A stretch of 64,000 bases of DNA from Chitiniphilus eburneus. Its GTDB lineage: Bacteria > Pseudomonadota > Gammaproteobacteria > Burkholderiales > Chitinibacteraceae. The DNA is taken from contig NZ_SUMF01000007.1 of NCBI RefSeq assembly GCF_005048205.1, positions 1 through 64,000 on the forward strand, read 5' to 3'. The translations under genes were made by a program, and so were the position numbers. Positions 12,314 to 21,198 of the stretch are shown here, in pieces. Position 1 is the first letter of the stretch. Each line of letters begins with the position of its first letter. The notes under the pieces were generated by a model. The model searched no databases. It was not told the DNA's origin and worked only from the letters and a program-made list of their open reading frames with translations.

Positions 12314-13201
12314 TCAGCGTGCGCCAGTCTGCAGCGCTTCGATGCGCTGTTTGATGCTGGGGTGGCTGGCGAACAGGGCCATCAGGCCATGCGCGCCACC
12401 GGCAATGCCCGAAGCAGCCATATTGGACGGCAATGCACCCGCCTCCAGGCCGCCCAGACGGCGCAGCGCGTTGATCATCGGCTGCGGCGTGTTCAGGTAA
12501 CGCGCGGCGCCCTCGTCGGCCCGGTATTCGCGATGGCGCGAAAAGAACGCGACGATGACGCTGGCCAGGATACCGAACACGATTTCACAGACGATCACGG
12601 TCAGGAAGAAACCAATGCCCTGCCCCGGTTGCGCGTTGTCGTCGTTGCGCTTGAGAAAGGAATCGACGAAGTAGCCGACCACGCGCGCCAGGAAGAACAC
12701 GAAGGTGTTCACCACGCCCTGGATCAGCGTCAGCGTAACCATGTCACCATTGGCGACGTGCGCCACCTCGTGCGCCAGCACCGCCTCCACTTCCTCCTTG
12801 TTCATGGTCTGCAACAGGCCGGTGGAAACGGCGACCAGCGAGTTGTTCTTGCTGGGGCCGGTGGCGAAGGCATTGGGCGCGCCGTCGTAGATGGCCACTT
12901 CGGGCATCGCGATCTGAGCGCGTTGCGCCAGTTTGGCCACGGTATCGACCAGCCAGCGCTCAGTGGGGTTGCCAGGGGTTTTGATCACCTGCGCGCCGGT
13001 GCTCCACTTGGCCATCATCTTGGACATGAACAGCGAGATGAAGGCACCGCCGAAGCCGAAAATGCCGGCCAGCACCAGCAGCGCGCCCAGGTTCAGGCCA
13101 TTGGCGGTGAGATAGCGGTTCACCCCCAGCAGGCTGGCCACGATGCTGAGCACCAGCATCACCGCAAGGTTGGTGGCAATGAACAGAACGACTCGTTTCA
13201 T
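12314..13201 (-). CDS. htpX: membrane protease HtpX
   Basis: A 295-aa inner-membrane M48 zinc metalloprotease for misfolded membrane proteins. Two N-terminal membrane segments (residues about 5-25 and 36-58) precede the zinc motif HEVAH (144-148). Two more segments (about 155-180 and 190-215) follow, then the third ligand region [16 protein letters not shown]-like AGAGAGGATC precedes the ATG. The length matches the family. Confidence 0.96.
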   Translation of the reverse strand: MKRVVLFIATNLAVMLVLSIVASLLGVNRYLTANGLNLGALLVLAGIFGFGGAFISLFMSKMMAKWSTGAQVIKTPGNPTERWLVDTVAKLAQRAQIAMPEVAIYDGAPNAFATGPSKNNSLVAVSTGLLQTMNKEEVEAVLAHEVAHVANGDMVTLTLIQGVVNTFVFFLARVVGYFVDSFLKRNDDNAQPGQGIGFFLTVIVCEIVFGILASVIVAFFSRHREYRADEGAARYLNTPQPMINALRRLGGLEAGALPSNMAASGIAGGAHGLMALFASHPSIKQRIEALQTGAR

Positions 13202-13302
13202 GATCCTCTCTCGTCTTTATCGAAGGTGCACGCGATTGCCCGCGTCTGGATGGATGTATGGATACACGGCATGAATTCAAGGGGGGCCGTCAAGGTGGCT
13301 CA

Positions 13303-13338
13303 CCCCGGGGCGGAAGCGGAATCGCCACCGCCCCGGGG
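13303..13338. repeat. inverted repeat upstream of htpX
   Basis: CCCCGGGGCGG (13303-13313) pairs perfectly with 13328-13338 across a 14-base spacer. It lies between the stop of the CNNM/CBS gene and the htpX start and could end the former transcript, but no U-tract follows. Confidence 0.35.
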
Positions 13339-13357
13339 CTGGATATCAAGCCGTCCC

Positions 13358-13381
13358 AGGGTGTGTTGTCACCTACACCCT
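13358..13381. repeat. possible solo end of the 16.9-kb MITE family
   Basis: The first bases, AGGGTGTGTTGTCACCTA, match the terminal repeat of the element at 16918 (AGGGCGTGTCGTCACCTG) at most positions. The stretch also ends in ACACCCT, forming a 7-bp inverted repeat. It overlaps the stop codon of the CNNM/CBS gene. Confidence 0.35.
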
Positions 13382-14708
13382 AGGAGCCTGTGACCGACTC
13401 GCCCGCGGGTGGTTCATCGGTGGCGAGCACGATGCGGCTGGCGAGCACCTTGTCGATGCGCTTGCCATCCATGTCGACCACTTCCAGGCGCCAGTTTTCC
13501 CAGGTGGCGATATCCGCGGTATGCGGCAGCCGGCCGAGCAGCAGCATCATCATCCCGGACAGCGTGTGATAGCGACCCTTGTCTTCCTCGGGCACGGTAT
13601 CGAGTTCCAGCTTGTCCTTCAGCTCGGGAATGGGGATCAGGCCGTCGAGCAGCCATGAGCCATCCTCGCGTTCCACCGCCCAGGCGTTCTCGGTGTCGTG
13701 CGGCATGAATTCGCCGGTGATCACTTCCAGTACGTCCTGCAAGGTCACCAGGCCCTGCACCTCACCGTATTCGTCGACGACGAAGATCATTTCCACGCCC
13801 GACGCGCGAATCTGCTCCAGCAGCTCCATGCCGGTCAGCGTTTCCGGCACGAACACCGCCGGGCGCAGCGGCATCACGGTCAGGTCGAACGGCTTGCCGC
13901 CCAGCGTCTGTTGCAGCAGATCCTTGGCGCTGACGATCCCCAGCACATTGCTCAGCCCGCCCCGGCAGACAGGGAAGCGGGTGTAATCGGCCTCGGCCAC
14001 CTTGGCCAGGTTGATCGACGGATCGTCCTCCAGGTCGAGGTAGACCATGTCGGAGCGCGGGATCATCAGCGAGGCGATCTGACGGTCGTCCAGGCGGAAC
14101 ACGTTGCGCAACAGCGCGTGTTCGTTCTGTTCGATCACACCGGCTTCGGAGCCTTCCTCCAGCATGGCGTGGATTTCGTCCTCGGTCACCGACGGGCCAC
14201 CCGTGTTCTTCACACCGAGCGCGCGCAGGACGGTTTTGGTGGAGAACGTCAGCAGGATCACGAACGGCCGGGCCAGGAACGCTAGCCCTTCCATCGGCCG
14301 CGACACCAGCCGCGCGATCGCCTCCGGGTTGATCTGGCCGACGCGCTTGGGCACCAGTTCGCCCAGTACGATGGAGAAATACGTCACCACCGCCACCACG
14401 ATCACCGTGGCGCCGGTTTCGCTGATCCGGGCGGATACGCCCAGCGATTCCAGCCAGACAGCAAAGGGCTGGGCCAGCGCGGCCTCGCCCATGATCCCGG
14501 ACAGCACGCCGATGGAGGTGATGCCGATCTGGATGGTGGAAAGGAAACGGGTGGGGTCTTCGCCCAGTTTGATGGCGGCGGCGGCCGACACGTCGCCGTT
14601 TTCCGCCAGCTTGGCCAGACGGGCGCGGCGGGCGGTGACCAGCGCGATCTCGGACATGGCGAACACGCCATTGAGCAGGATCAGGCCAAGAAGAATCAGG
14701 ATTTCCAC
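13380..14708 (-). CDS. CNNM/CBS-domain membrane protein (hemolysin/CorC family)
   Basis: A 442-aa protein with a DUF21/CNNM transmembrane domain (residues 1-190, starting MEILILLGLILLNGVFAMSE), a pair of CBS domains (about 205-330; IFVVDEYGEVQGLVTLQDV) and a C-terminal CorC_HlyC domain (about 345-430). Family members are linked to magnesium/cobalt efflux or membrane protection; the old hemolysin name is misleading. The gene stands alone, with 333 bp upstream to the ABC exporter stop. Confidence 0.88.
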   Translation of the reverse strand: MEILILLGLILLNGVFAMSEIALVTARRARLAKLAENGDVSAAAAIKLGEDPTRFLSTIQIGITSIGVLSGIMGEAALAQPFAVWLESLGVSARISETGATVIVVAVVTYFSIVLGELVPKRVGQINPEAIARLVSRPMEGLAFLARPFVILLTFSTKTVLRALGVKNTGGPSVTEDEIHAMLEEGSEAGVIEQNEHALLRNVFRLDDRQIASLMIPRSDMVYLDLEDDPSINLAKVAEADYTRFPVCRGGLSNVLGIVSAKDLLQQTLGGKPFDLTVMPLRPAVFVPETLTGMELLEQIRASGVEMIFVVDEYGEVQGLVTLQDVLEVITGEFMPHDTENAWAVEREDGSWLLDGLIPIPELKDKLELDTVPEEDKGRYHTLSGMMMLLLGRLPHTADIATWENWRLEVVDMDGKRIDKVLASRIVLATDEPPAGESVTGS

Positions 14709-15041
14709 GACGACTCCCCATGGGTTGGGCGAGCGCCGCGTAGCGGGAGGAACCAGGTCGCTATCGGGCAGGGGATCACGGACGGAATGGCCGCGTGATC
14801 GCGGGCGGAGGCGGGCTGACGCCCGGGTTGCGCGTCATAGCGGCAAGATCGAGGTTGACTCATATGCGGGGACAAGGGTGGCCCCGTTACTCCTTGGATG
14901 GATGAATGACTTTGCGAATCTACCGTAATTCCACGGTGCTGTCTGCCGTTATAGCCGCTGCGCAAAACCCTTGCTTCAAGCGATTCCGCGCGGTTGTCGG
15001 CGCCAGGCGGCGCCCCTGGAAACGGTGCCGCCCGATGGCTG
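14709..15041. other. intergenic region, no gene seen
   Basis: The 333 bp between the start of the CNNM/CBS gene and the stop of the ABC exporter gene hold no convincing reading frame. A short GC-rich inverted repeat around 15000-15015 (GGCGCC-AGG-CGGCGCC) could be a weak terminator for the exporter. The promoter of the CNNM/CBS gene must lie here, but I cannot point to its boxes. Confidence 0.4.
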
Positions 15042-16841
15042 TCAGGTGGGCAAATCCGGCAACGGCGACGCATCGTCATCGCGCTGTTCGTGCAATTGCA
15101 GCGCCCACAATCGCGCATAGGCACCCTCGGCGGCCAGCAACGCGCGATGCGTGCCGCGCTCCACCACGCGCCCGCCATCCAGCACGATGATCTCGTCGGC
15201 ATCGGCCACCGTGGACAACCGGTGCGCGATGACCAGCGTGGTGCGGTTGGCCGAGATTTCCCGCAGCTCGGCCTGGATGGCCTTTTCGGTGCGGGAGTCG
15301 AGCGCGCTGGTGGCCTCGTCGAAGATCAGGATCGGCGGGTTCTTCAGGATGGTGCGCGCAATCGCCACCCGCTGCTTCTCACCGCCGGACAACTTCAGCC
15401 CACGCTCGCCGACCGTGGTATCGAAACCATCGGGCAGGCGCATCACGAAGTCGTAGATATGCGCCGACCTGGCCGCCTCGATCACCTCCTCGCGTGTGGC
15501 GCCCGGCTGGCCGTAGGCGATGTTGTAATAGATGGTGTCGTTGAACAGCACCGTATCCTGCGGCACGATGCCGATATGGGCGCGCAGCGACTCCTGCGTC
15601 ACCTGCCGCAGATCCTGCCCATTGATGGTGATGCGGCCGCTCCACGCGTCGTAGAAGCGGAACATCAGCCGCGACAGCGTCGATTTGCCCGCGCCGCTCG
15701 CCCCCACCACCGCCAGCGTACGCCCGGCCGGAATGGTGAAGCTCACGTCGTGCAGGATCTGGCGGTTGCGGTCATAGCCGAAATCGACGTGCTCGAACGC
15801 TACCTGCGCCTCGGCGGCATGCAGCGCCTGCGCGCCCGGTTCGTCGCGAACTTCGGCATGCTGGTGCAGCAACGTGAACATGCGCTCCATGTCGGCCAGC
15901 GAATGCTTGATCTCGCGGTAGACGAAACCCAGGAAGTTGAGCGGCGCATACAGTTGCAGCAGGAACGCGTTCACCAGCACCAGATCGCCCAGCGTCATCC
16001 GCCCGGTCACCACCTGATGGGCCGCCAGCCAGACCAGCGCCGTCACCCCGGCGGCGATGATCACCGCCTGCCCCGCGTTCAGCAGCGACAGCGATACCTG
16101 GTTCTTCACCGCCGCCGCCTCGTATTGCGCCATGCTGGCGTCGAAACGCTCGGATTCCCAGCGCTCGTTGCCGAAATACTTCACCGTCTCGTAGTTGAGC
16201 AGGCTGTCGATGGCCTTGGTATTGGCCTTGGAATCCATGTCGTTCATTTCCCGCCGGAACGCCATGCGCCATTCGGTCACACCCAGCGTGAAGCCGATGT
16301 AGATCACGATGGTGCCGAAGGTGATCGCGGCGAAGTACCAGTCGTAGCGTTGCAGCAGGATCACCGCCACCAGCACGATTTCCACCAGCGTCGGCAGGAT
16401 GTTGAACAGCATGAAGTTCAACAGGAAGGAAATGCCCTTGGTGCCACGGTCGATGTCGCGGCTCATGCCCCCGGTCTGTCGCTCCAGGTGGAAGCGCAGG
16501 CTGAGCGCGTGCAGGTGCTCGAAGACCTCCAGCGCCACCTTGCGGATCGCCCCCTGCGATACCTTGGCAAATACCGCATCGCGCAATTCGCCGAACACCG
16601 ACGAGAACATGCGCAACGCGCCGTAGGCCAGCACCAGCGCCAGCGGCAGCACCAGCGCGCCCTTGCTGCCGTCCAGGGCATCGACGATATCCTTGAGCAC
16701 CAGCGGCACCGCCACATTGGCGAACTTGGCCGCGATCAGCAGCGACAGCGCCAGCAGGACACGGTTCTTGTAACGCCACAGATAGGGAAACAGCGTGCGC
16801 AGCGTGTTCCAGTCGTTGCGGCGGGCGGGGGCTTCGGCCAT
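15042..16841 (-). CDS. Atm1/HMT1-type ABC exporter (permease fused to ATPase)
   Basis: A 599-aa half-transporter with six N-terminal membrane helices (about 30-330) and an ABC ATPase (about 350-585): Walker A VGASGAGKS, signature LSGGEKQR, Walker B ILIFDEATSALD. The loop NYETVKYFGNE is characteristic of the Atm1/ABCB7/HMT1 branch, which exports glutathione-linked sulfur species or metal conjugates. It probably works as a homodimer in the inner membrane. The MITE-like element lies directly upstream and may carry or disturb its promoter. Confidence 0.9.
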   Translation of the reverse strand: MAEAPARRNDWNTLRTLFPYLWRYKNRVLLALSLLIAAKFANVAVPLVLKDIVDALDGSKGALVLPLALVLAYGALRMFSSVFGELRDAVFAKVSQGAIRKVALEVFEHLHALSLRFHLERQTGGMSRDIDRGTKGISFLLNFMLFNILPTLVEIVLVAVILLQRYDWYFAAITFGTIVIYIGFTLGVTEWRMAFRREMNDMDSKANTKAIDSLLNYETVKYFGNERWESERFDASMAQYEAAAVKNQVSLSLLNAGQAVIIAAGVTALVWLAAHQVVTGRMTLGDLVLVNAFLLQLYAPLNFLGFVYREIKHSLADMERMFTLLHQHAEVRDEPGAQALHAAEAQVAFEHVDFGYDRNRQILHDVSFTIPAGRTLAVVGASGAGKSTLSRLMFRFYDAWSGRITINGQDLRQVTQESLRAHIGIVPQDTVLFNDTIYYNIAYGQPGATREEVIEAARSAHIYDFVMRLPDGFDTTVGERGLKLSGGEKQRVAIARTILKNPPILIFDEATSALDSRTEKAIQAELREISANRTTLVIAHRLSTVADADEIIVLDGGRVVERGTHRALLAAEGAYARLWALQLHEQRDDDASPLPDLPT

Positions 16842-16917
16842 GAGTGGGGTCCGTCGGGGGAATCGGGAGGGGCGCCTGTCCAGGTGCGGCTCGCGAGAGC
16901 GTTCGAACAGGCTGCCC

Positions 16918-17189
16918 AGGGCGTGTCGTCACCTGTATCGCGGCAGCGCGGGGCCGAAAAAGCACCCGCCATCAGGCGCGCGACGCAACCAATAACCAGT
17001 TATTAGTTAGCAAGGAGCGCAACGCAGTGGAGGGTGTTTTTTCGGCCCAGCCCTGCGGGTTCGGTGCATTTCAGGCGCCGCGCAGCGTCGCAGGCCGCTT
17101 GCGGTATTCATACCGCCGCGCGTCCAGCTCCTGGCGCGGCATCCCGAACTGCGCCGAACGCTGTCGCGATACAAGTGACGACACGCCCT
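16918..17189. mobile_element. MITE-like element with 31-bp terminal inverted repeats
   Basis: The left end (16918-16948, starting AGGGCGTGTCGTCAC) and the inverted right end (17159-17189) match at 29 of 31 positions. An inner inverted pair (GGGCCGAAAAAGCACCC at about 16951 and its complement at about 17030) and a hairpin at 17101-17116 (GCGGTAT/ATACCGC) add structure. At 272 bp it encodes no transposase. It sits between the apaG stop and the exporter start. No clean target duplication is seen: CA is on the left and TA on the right. Confidence 0.75.
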
Positions 17190-17268
17190 AAGATGTGGTC
17201 GCGATGCGCACATTGCAAGCCGTCGCATCGCGTGCAACGGTCACCCTGGATACATCACGGGGATGCGC

Positions 17269-17664
17269 TCAGTGCAGCGTGCGCGGAATGGAAAGGACAA
17301 ACTCGGGGATATCGGTTTCGAACTCGGTGCCATCCACCGCGCGCATCTGGTAGCTGCCGCGCATGATGCCCACCGGCGTTTCGAGGGTGGCGCCGCTCAT
17401 GTATTCGAACGACTGGCCCGGCTCCAGCACCGGCTGCTCGCCGATCACGCCCAGGCCGCGCACTTCCTGCACCTTGTCGTGCATGTCGCGGATCACCCAG
17501 TGGCGCGAGACTAGTTGCACCGTAGCACTGCCGACATTGGTGATGGTGATGTGATAGGCGAAAACGTAGCGGTCGCCCTCTTCGTCCGATTGCTCGGCCA
17601 TATACATCGCACGCGGGTCCACCGCCACGCGATACTTTTCCAGTTCTTCGTCCTCGCCTGCCAT
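17269..17664 (-). CDS. apaG: ApaG domain protein (Co2+/Mg2+ efflux protein ApaG)
   Basis: A 131-aa single beta-sandwich protein. It shows the family core YVFAYHITITNVG, LVSRHWVIRD, GEQPVLEPGQSFEYMSGA and GIMRGSYQM. The start is placed at ATG 17664, which gives the usual length; an in-frame extension to 17730 overlaps the rpe promoter region. The biochemical role is unsettled (linked to metal resistance and to ApaH phenotypes). It is divergent from rpe, with 107 bp between starts. Confidence 0.93.
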   Translation of the reverse strand: MAGEDEELEKYRVAVDPRAMYMAEQSDEEGDRYVFAYHITITNVGSATVQLVSRHWVIRDMHDKVQEVRGLGVIGEQPVLEPGQSFEYMSGATLETPVGIMRGSYQMRAVDGTEFETDIPEFVLSIPRTLH

Positions 17665-17736
17665 CGCCAGCGCCTCCGGTGTTTGAGTCTGCGCAATCTT
17701 AACAGGCGGTGCCCGCAACCGCCCGGCCACAGCGGC

Positions 17737-17742
17737 TACAAT
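17737..17742 (+). promoter_or_regulatory. possible -10 box of rpe (TACAAT)
   Basis: TACAAT lies 29 bases before the rpe ATG, inside the apaG-rpe divergent spacer. No strong -35 box is visible. Confidence 0.3.
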
Positions 17743-17771
17743 CCAGGGATCGCCAACCTTCGGGAACGCCC

Positions 17772-18452
17772 ATGCATAGCCATCGCATCGCCCCCAGCAT
17801 CCTCTCCGCCGACTTCGCCCGCCTGGGCGACGAAGTGAAAAACGTGATCGCCGCGGGCGCCGACCTGATCCACTTCGACGTGATGGACAACCATTACGTG
17901 CCCAACCTGACCATCGGCCCGCTGGTCTGCGAGGCGATCAAGCCCTACGCCACCGTACCCATCGACGTGCACCTGATGGTGAAGCCGGTGGACCGTATCG
18001 CCCCCGATTTCGCCAAGGCCGGCGCCAGCATCATCACCTTCCACCCCGAAGCCTCCGAGCATGTGGACCGCACACTGGGCCTGATCCGCGATCACGGCTG
18101 CCAGGCCGGGCTGGTCTTCAACCCGGCCACGCCGCTCGATTACCTGGACTACGTGCTGGACAAGGTGGACATGGTGCTGCTGATGTCGGTGAACCCCGGC
18201 TTCGGCGGTCAATCGTTCATCCCCGCGATGCTGGACAAGGCCCGCGCCTGCCGCGCCCGGCTGGACGCCTACAAGGAAAGGACCGGCCGCCACATCCACC
18301 TGGAAATCGACGGTGGCGTGAAGGTGGAGAACATCGGCGAGATCGCCGCCGCCGGGGTCGATACCTTTGTCGCCGGCTCGGCCATCTTTGGCCACCCGGA
18401 CTACAAGGTCATCATCGACCAGATGCGCGAGGAGATCGCCAAGGCGATCTGA
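17772..18452 (+). CDS. rpe: ribulose-phosphate 3-epimerase
   Basis: A 226-aa TIM-barrel enzyme interconverting ribulose-5-P and xylulose-5-P in the pentose phosphate pathway. Metal-ligand and active-site motifs are seen at [39 protein letters not shown] and EIDGGV. The start [11 protein letters not shown] at 17772 is the family norm. In many betaproteobacteria gph follows directly, but here the ynb-like operon is inserted between rpe and gph. Confidence 0.96.
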   Translation: MHSHRIAPSILSADFARLGDEVKNVIAAGADLIHFDVMDNHYVPNLTIGPLVCEAIKPYATVPIDVHLMVKPVDRIAPDFAKAGASIITFHPEASEHVDRTLGLIRDHGCQAGLVFNPATPLDYLDYVLDKVDMVLLMSVNPGFGGQSFIPAMLDKARACRARLDAYKERTGRHIHLEIDGGVKVENIGEIAAAGVDTFVAGSAIFGHPDYKVIIDQMREEIAKAI

Positions 18453-18469
18453 GCGCCACGCGCATAGCG

Positions 18470-18500
18470 AAAGCCGGCCTTCGTGGCCGGCTTTTTGTTT
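18470..18500 (+). terminator. rho-independent terminator of rpe
   Basis: The stem AAAGCCGGCC (18470-18479) pairs with GGCCGGCTTT (18485-18494), with a five-base loop and a T-rich tail to 18500. It separates rpe from the lipid operon. Confidence 0.92.
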
Positions 18501-18601
18501 TGAAGCTTACTAAATTCAAATAAAAACTTGCACCAAAGCACGATTGGTCACACCATCCGCATACTTCCTCCGACAACAAAACCAATAACAGTCCCGCCAT
18601 C

Positions 18602-19201
18602 ATGACGCTCTACGATCTCAAGCCCCGCTTCCAGGCGCTATTGCGCCCCGTGCTGCGCGGGCTGGCCCATGCGGGCTTGACCGCCAATCAGGTGACCTTG
18701 CTGGCATTGCTGCTCTCGCTGGCGCTGGGGCTGGCCCTGGTGTTGCATCCCAGCCCCCTGCTGTTCCTGCTGCTGCCCCCGTTCCTGTTCATCCGCATGG
18801 CGCTCAACGCCATCGACGGCCTGCTCGCCCGTGAATTCAACCAGCAATCGCGCCTGGGCGCCGTGCTGAACGAGGTGGGCGACGTCGTATCCGACGCCGC
18901 GCTCTACCTGCCGTTCGCGCTGCTGCCCGGCGCCGACCCGATGGCGGTGGTGGTGATGGTGCTGCTGGCCAACCTCACCGAGTTCGTCGGCGTCACCACC
19001 CAGGCCATCGGCGCCGGTCGTCGCTACGACGGCCCGCTGGGCAAGAGCGACCGCGCGTTCGTACTCGGCGCCTATGCCCTGGCGGTCGGCCTGTACGCAC
19101 CCGCGCTGGCCTGGAGCGCCTGGCTGTTCTGGGTGCTGGCCGCGCTCTCCGCCCTGACCTGCCTCAATCGCGTCCGCCGCGCACTGAAGGAATCGCGATG
19201 A
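18602..19201 (+). CDS. CDP-alcohol phosphotransferase-like membrane protein (YnbA-like)
   Basis: A 199-aa multi-spanning membrane protein of the CDP-alcohol phosphatidyltransferase superfamily, which moves a phosphatidyl group from CDP-diglyceride to an alcohol. The canonical ligand pattern DxxDGxxAR-x8-GxxxDxxxD is seen as NAIDGLLAR...GAVLNEVGD, so Asn occupies the first and third Asp positions while the second and fourth Asp stay. The N-terminus (MTLYDLKPRFQALLRP) resembles E. coli YnbA as I remember it. First gene of a six-gene operon; the next start overlaps its stop. The alcohol acceptor is unknown. Confidence 0.82.
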   Translation: MTLYDLKPRFQALLRPVLRGLAHAGLTANQVTLLALLLSLALGLALVLHPSPLLFLLLPPFLFIRMALNAIDGLLAREFNQQSRLGAVLNEVGDVVSDAALYLPFALLPGADPMAVVVMVLLANLTEFVGVTTQAIGAGRRYDGPLGKSDRAFVLGAYALAVGLYAPALAWSAWLFWVLAALSALTCLNRVRRALKESR

Positions 19202-20145
19202 ACCCCTTCCCCATCACCGACACGCTGTTCTATGCGTTGTCGGTCATCCTGTTGGTGCTGCTCTTCGCCAGCGCCAGCGTAGCGCTTCTGGGCTGGCGCT
19301 TTCCACAGAAAGACTGGCTGGAGCTGCGCCAGCGTGTACGCACCTGGTGGTGGATCGTCGCAGTGTTCGTCCTGGCGATCTCGTTCAATCACACCGTATC
19401 GCTGCTGGTGCTCGGTTTCGTCAGCTTCCTGGCGTTCAAGGAATACCTCACCCTGGTGCCGACACGCCGCGCCGATCACCTGCCGCTGCTGTGGGCCTAC
19501 CTGGCGATTCCCATCCAGTACTACTGGATCTGGGATGGCTGGTACGGCATGTTCATCATCTTCATCCCGGTCTACGCCTTCCTGTTCCTGCCGATGCGCA
19601 TGGTGCTGGTGGGCGATACGCAGGGCTTCCTGCGCGCCGCGTCCACGCTGCACTGGGGCCTGATGACCACGGTGTTCAGCCTGTCGCACATGGCCTATCT
19701 GCTGGTATTGCCCAGTGACGTCACCGGCAGCATGAAGGGCGACGGCGCGCTGCTGGTGTTGTTCCTGGTGGTGCTCACCCAGTTCAACGACGTGGCGCAG
19801 TACCTGTGGGGCAAGAGCCTGGGCCGGGTCAAGGTGATTCCCAAGGTCAGCCCAAACAAGACGGTGGCCGGCTTTCTCGGCGGCGTAGCCACCACCACGC
19901 TGCTCGGCTGGTTGCTGGGGCCGGTGCTGACGCCAATGAACCCGGCGCACGCGGCACTGGCCGGGCTGTTGATCGGCGTGACCGGCTTTGTCGGCGACGT
20001 GGTGATGTCCGCCGTCAAGCGCGACCTGGGCGTCAAGGACAGTGGCGATCTGCTGCCCGGTCACGGCGGCATCCTGGACCGGCTGGATTCGCTGACCTAT
20101 ACCGCGCCGCTGTTCTTCCATTACCTGCGTTACCTCTACTATTGA
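19198..20145 (+). CDS. phosphatidate cytidylyltransferase homologue (YnbB/CdsA-like)
   Basis: A 315-aa polytopic membrane protein. The C-terminal CdsA signature is intact (SAVKRDLGVKD...LLPGHGGILDRLDS, residues about 270-300), so it should form CDP-diacylglycerol from phosphatidic acid and CTP. About eight hydrophobic helices are visible. It is coupled to the first operon gene by ATGA overlap. In E. coli the homologue ynbB sits next to ynbA in the same order. The housekeeping cdsA is not in the window and probably lies elsewhere. Confidence 0.88.
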   Translation: MNPFPITDTLFYALSVILLVLLFASASVALLGWRFPQKDWLELRQRVRTWWWIVAVFVLAISFNHTVSLLVLGFVSFLAFKEYLTLVPTRRADHLPLLWAYLAIPIQYYWIWDGWYGMFIIFIPVYAFLFLPMRMVLVGDTQGFLRAASTLHWGLMTTVFSLSHMAYLLVLPSDVTGSMKGDGALLVLFLVVLTQFNDVAQYLWGKSLGRVKVIPKVSPNKTVAGFLGGVATTTLLGWLLGPVLTPMNPAHAALAGLLIGVTGFVGDVVMSAVKRDLGVKDSGDLLPGHGGILDRLDSLTYTAPLFFHYLRYLYY

Positions 20146-20180
20146 GTGCCGGGTTTATATGCGCGCGTTGCAGACGGATA

Positions 20181-20303
20181 AGTGGAAGCAGGCCCCCGGC
20201 AAAACCGGGTGTCCAGCATCCGTGGAATGCCGGCACCGGCGCTCCCTGATTCATCCCACTCCCCCCGCCCTCGCCGCCGCGAGGGAGCCTCGCTTTGCTC
20301 GCA
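20181..20303 (+). repeat. solitary copy of the 126-bp hairpin repeat
   Basis: The stretch matches the tandem units at 22969-23346: a CCCGGC-AAA-CCGGG hairpin, GGCATCC..GGAATGCC, then TCATCCCACTCCCCCCGC and a GAGGGAGCCTCGCTTTGCTCG tail that resembles the third tandem unit best. It lies in the 254-bp gap between the CdsA-like and acyltransferase genes. No coding potential is credited. Confidence 0.8.
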
Positions 20304-20399
20304 ACAACGGTTCGCCGCGCAGGCTGTTGTGGATCGGGCAAGGAAAACAAGCTTCCAGCCTGCCGGGTTGCTGGCTGTGGGGCTTGTCGGGAAGCACGC

Positions 20400-21086
20400 A
20401 TGGCTGACCGGCCTTCACCTTTGTTGCGTCTGTGGCACGCGCTGTTGCGGCTGGCCTTCGTGGTTGGCGTTGCGTGGCCGGTGACGCTGGTGTGGCTGGG
20501 GCTGGCGATCCGTCATCGCGAGCGGTTGCCGTTGCGCGGGCCGGCCATCGTCGTGGCCAACCACAACAGCCATCTGGACATCCTCACGCTGTACACCCTG
20601 TTCCCGTTGTCGCAGGTACTGAACGTGCGTCCGGCCGCGGCGGCGGATTACTTCCTGCGCAACCGAGCCATGGCGTGGTTCGCCACCCGCGTGGTCGGCA
20701 TCATCCCGGTGATTCGCGGCGGTGCCAGCAAGAGTGTGGACCCGCTCGCCGGTTGCTACGACGCGCTGGCCGCCGGGCGGATTCTGGTGCTGTTTCCCGA
20801 AGGCACGCGTGGCGAGCCGGAGCGGCTGTCCGAGGTCAAATCCGGACTGTGGTTCCTGGGCCGCCGCTTTCCCGAGGTGCCGATCGTGCCGGTCTACATG
20901 CATGGCCTGGGCCGGTCCATGGGCAAGGGCGCGCGGATACCGGTGCCGTTTTTCGTCGATGTCCATATCGACCGGCCCTTGCCGTGGCAGGAAGACAAGG
21001 CCGCGTTCAAGGCCGGCGTGCAGCGCCGTTTTGCGGTGCTGCAAAAGAAAGCGGCCGGGCTTGCCGACGACGATCCCACCCCATAG
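20400..21086 (+). CDS. 1-acyl-glycerol-3-phosphate acyltransferase family protein (PlsC-like)
   Basis: A 228-aa membrane-bound acyltransferase. It has one N-terminal hydrophobic segment (about 12-32), the catalytic NHNSHLD (HX4D) motif at about residue 55, a second block with IPVIRGG, and FPEGTRG at about 137. It should acylate a lyso-phospholipid or glycerol-phosphate acceptor. ATG 20400 is chosen because upstream sequence is the repeat element. This gene is not part of the E. coli ynbABCD set but lies in the middle of it here. Confidence 0.88.
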   Translation: MADRPSPLLRLWHALLRLAFVVGVAWPVTLVWLGLAIRHRERLPLRGPAIVVANHNSHLDILTLYTLFPLSQVLNVRPAAAADYFLRNRAMAWFATRVVGIIPVIRGGASKSVDPLAGCYDALAAGRILVLFPEGTRGEPERLSEVKSGLWFLGRRFPEVPIVPVYMHGLGRSMGKGARIPVPFFVDVHIDRPLPWQEDKAAFKAGVQRRFAVLQKKAAGLADDDPTP

Positions 21087-21198
21087 CCAGCCGCACCCGT
21101 GCGCCACAATGCGGCGCATGGCAAGTGATGTGCCCCCTTGCCGGCACGATGCGCCGGCGATTTGATGCTGCGTGAAATCCACGCCAAGGAGTCGATCC

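Noticed and set aside
17007-17237. 76-codon minus-strand frame inside the 16.9-kb element
   Set aside because: It lies in the inverted-repeat element, has no ribosome site and resembles no transposase.
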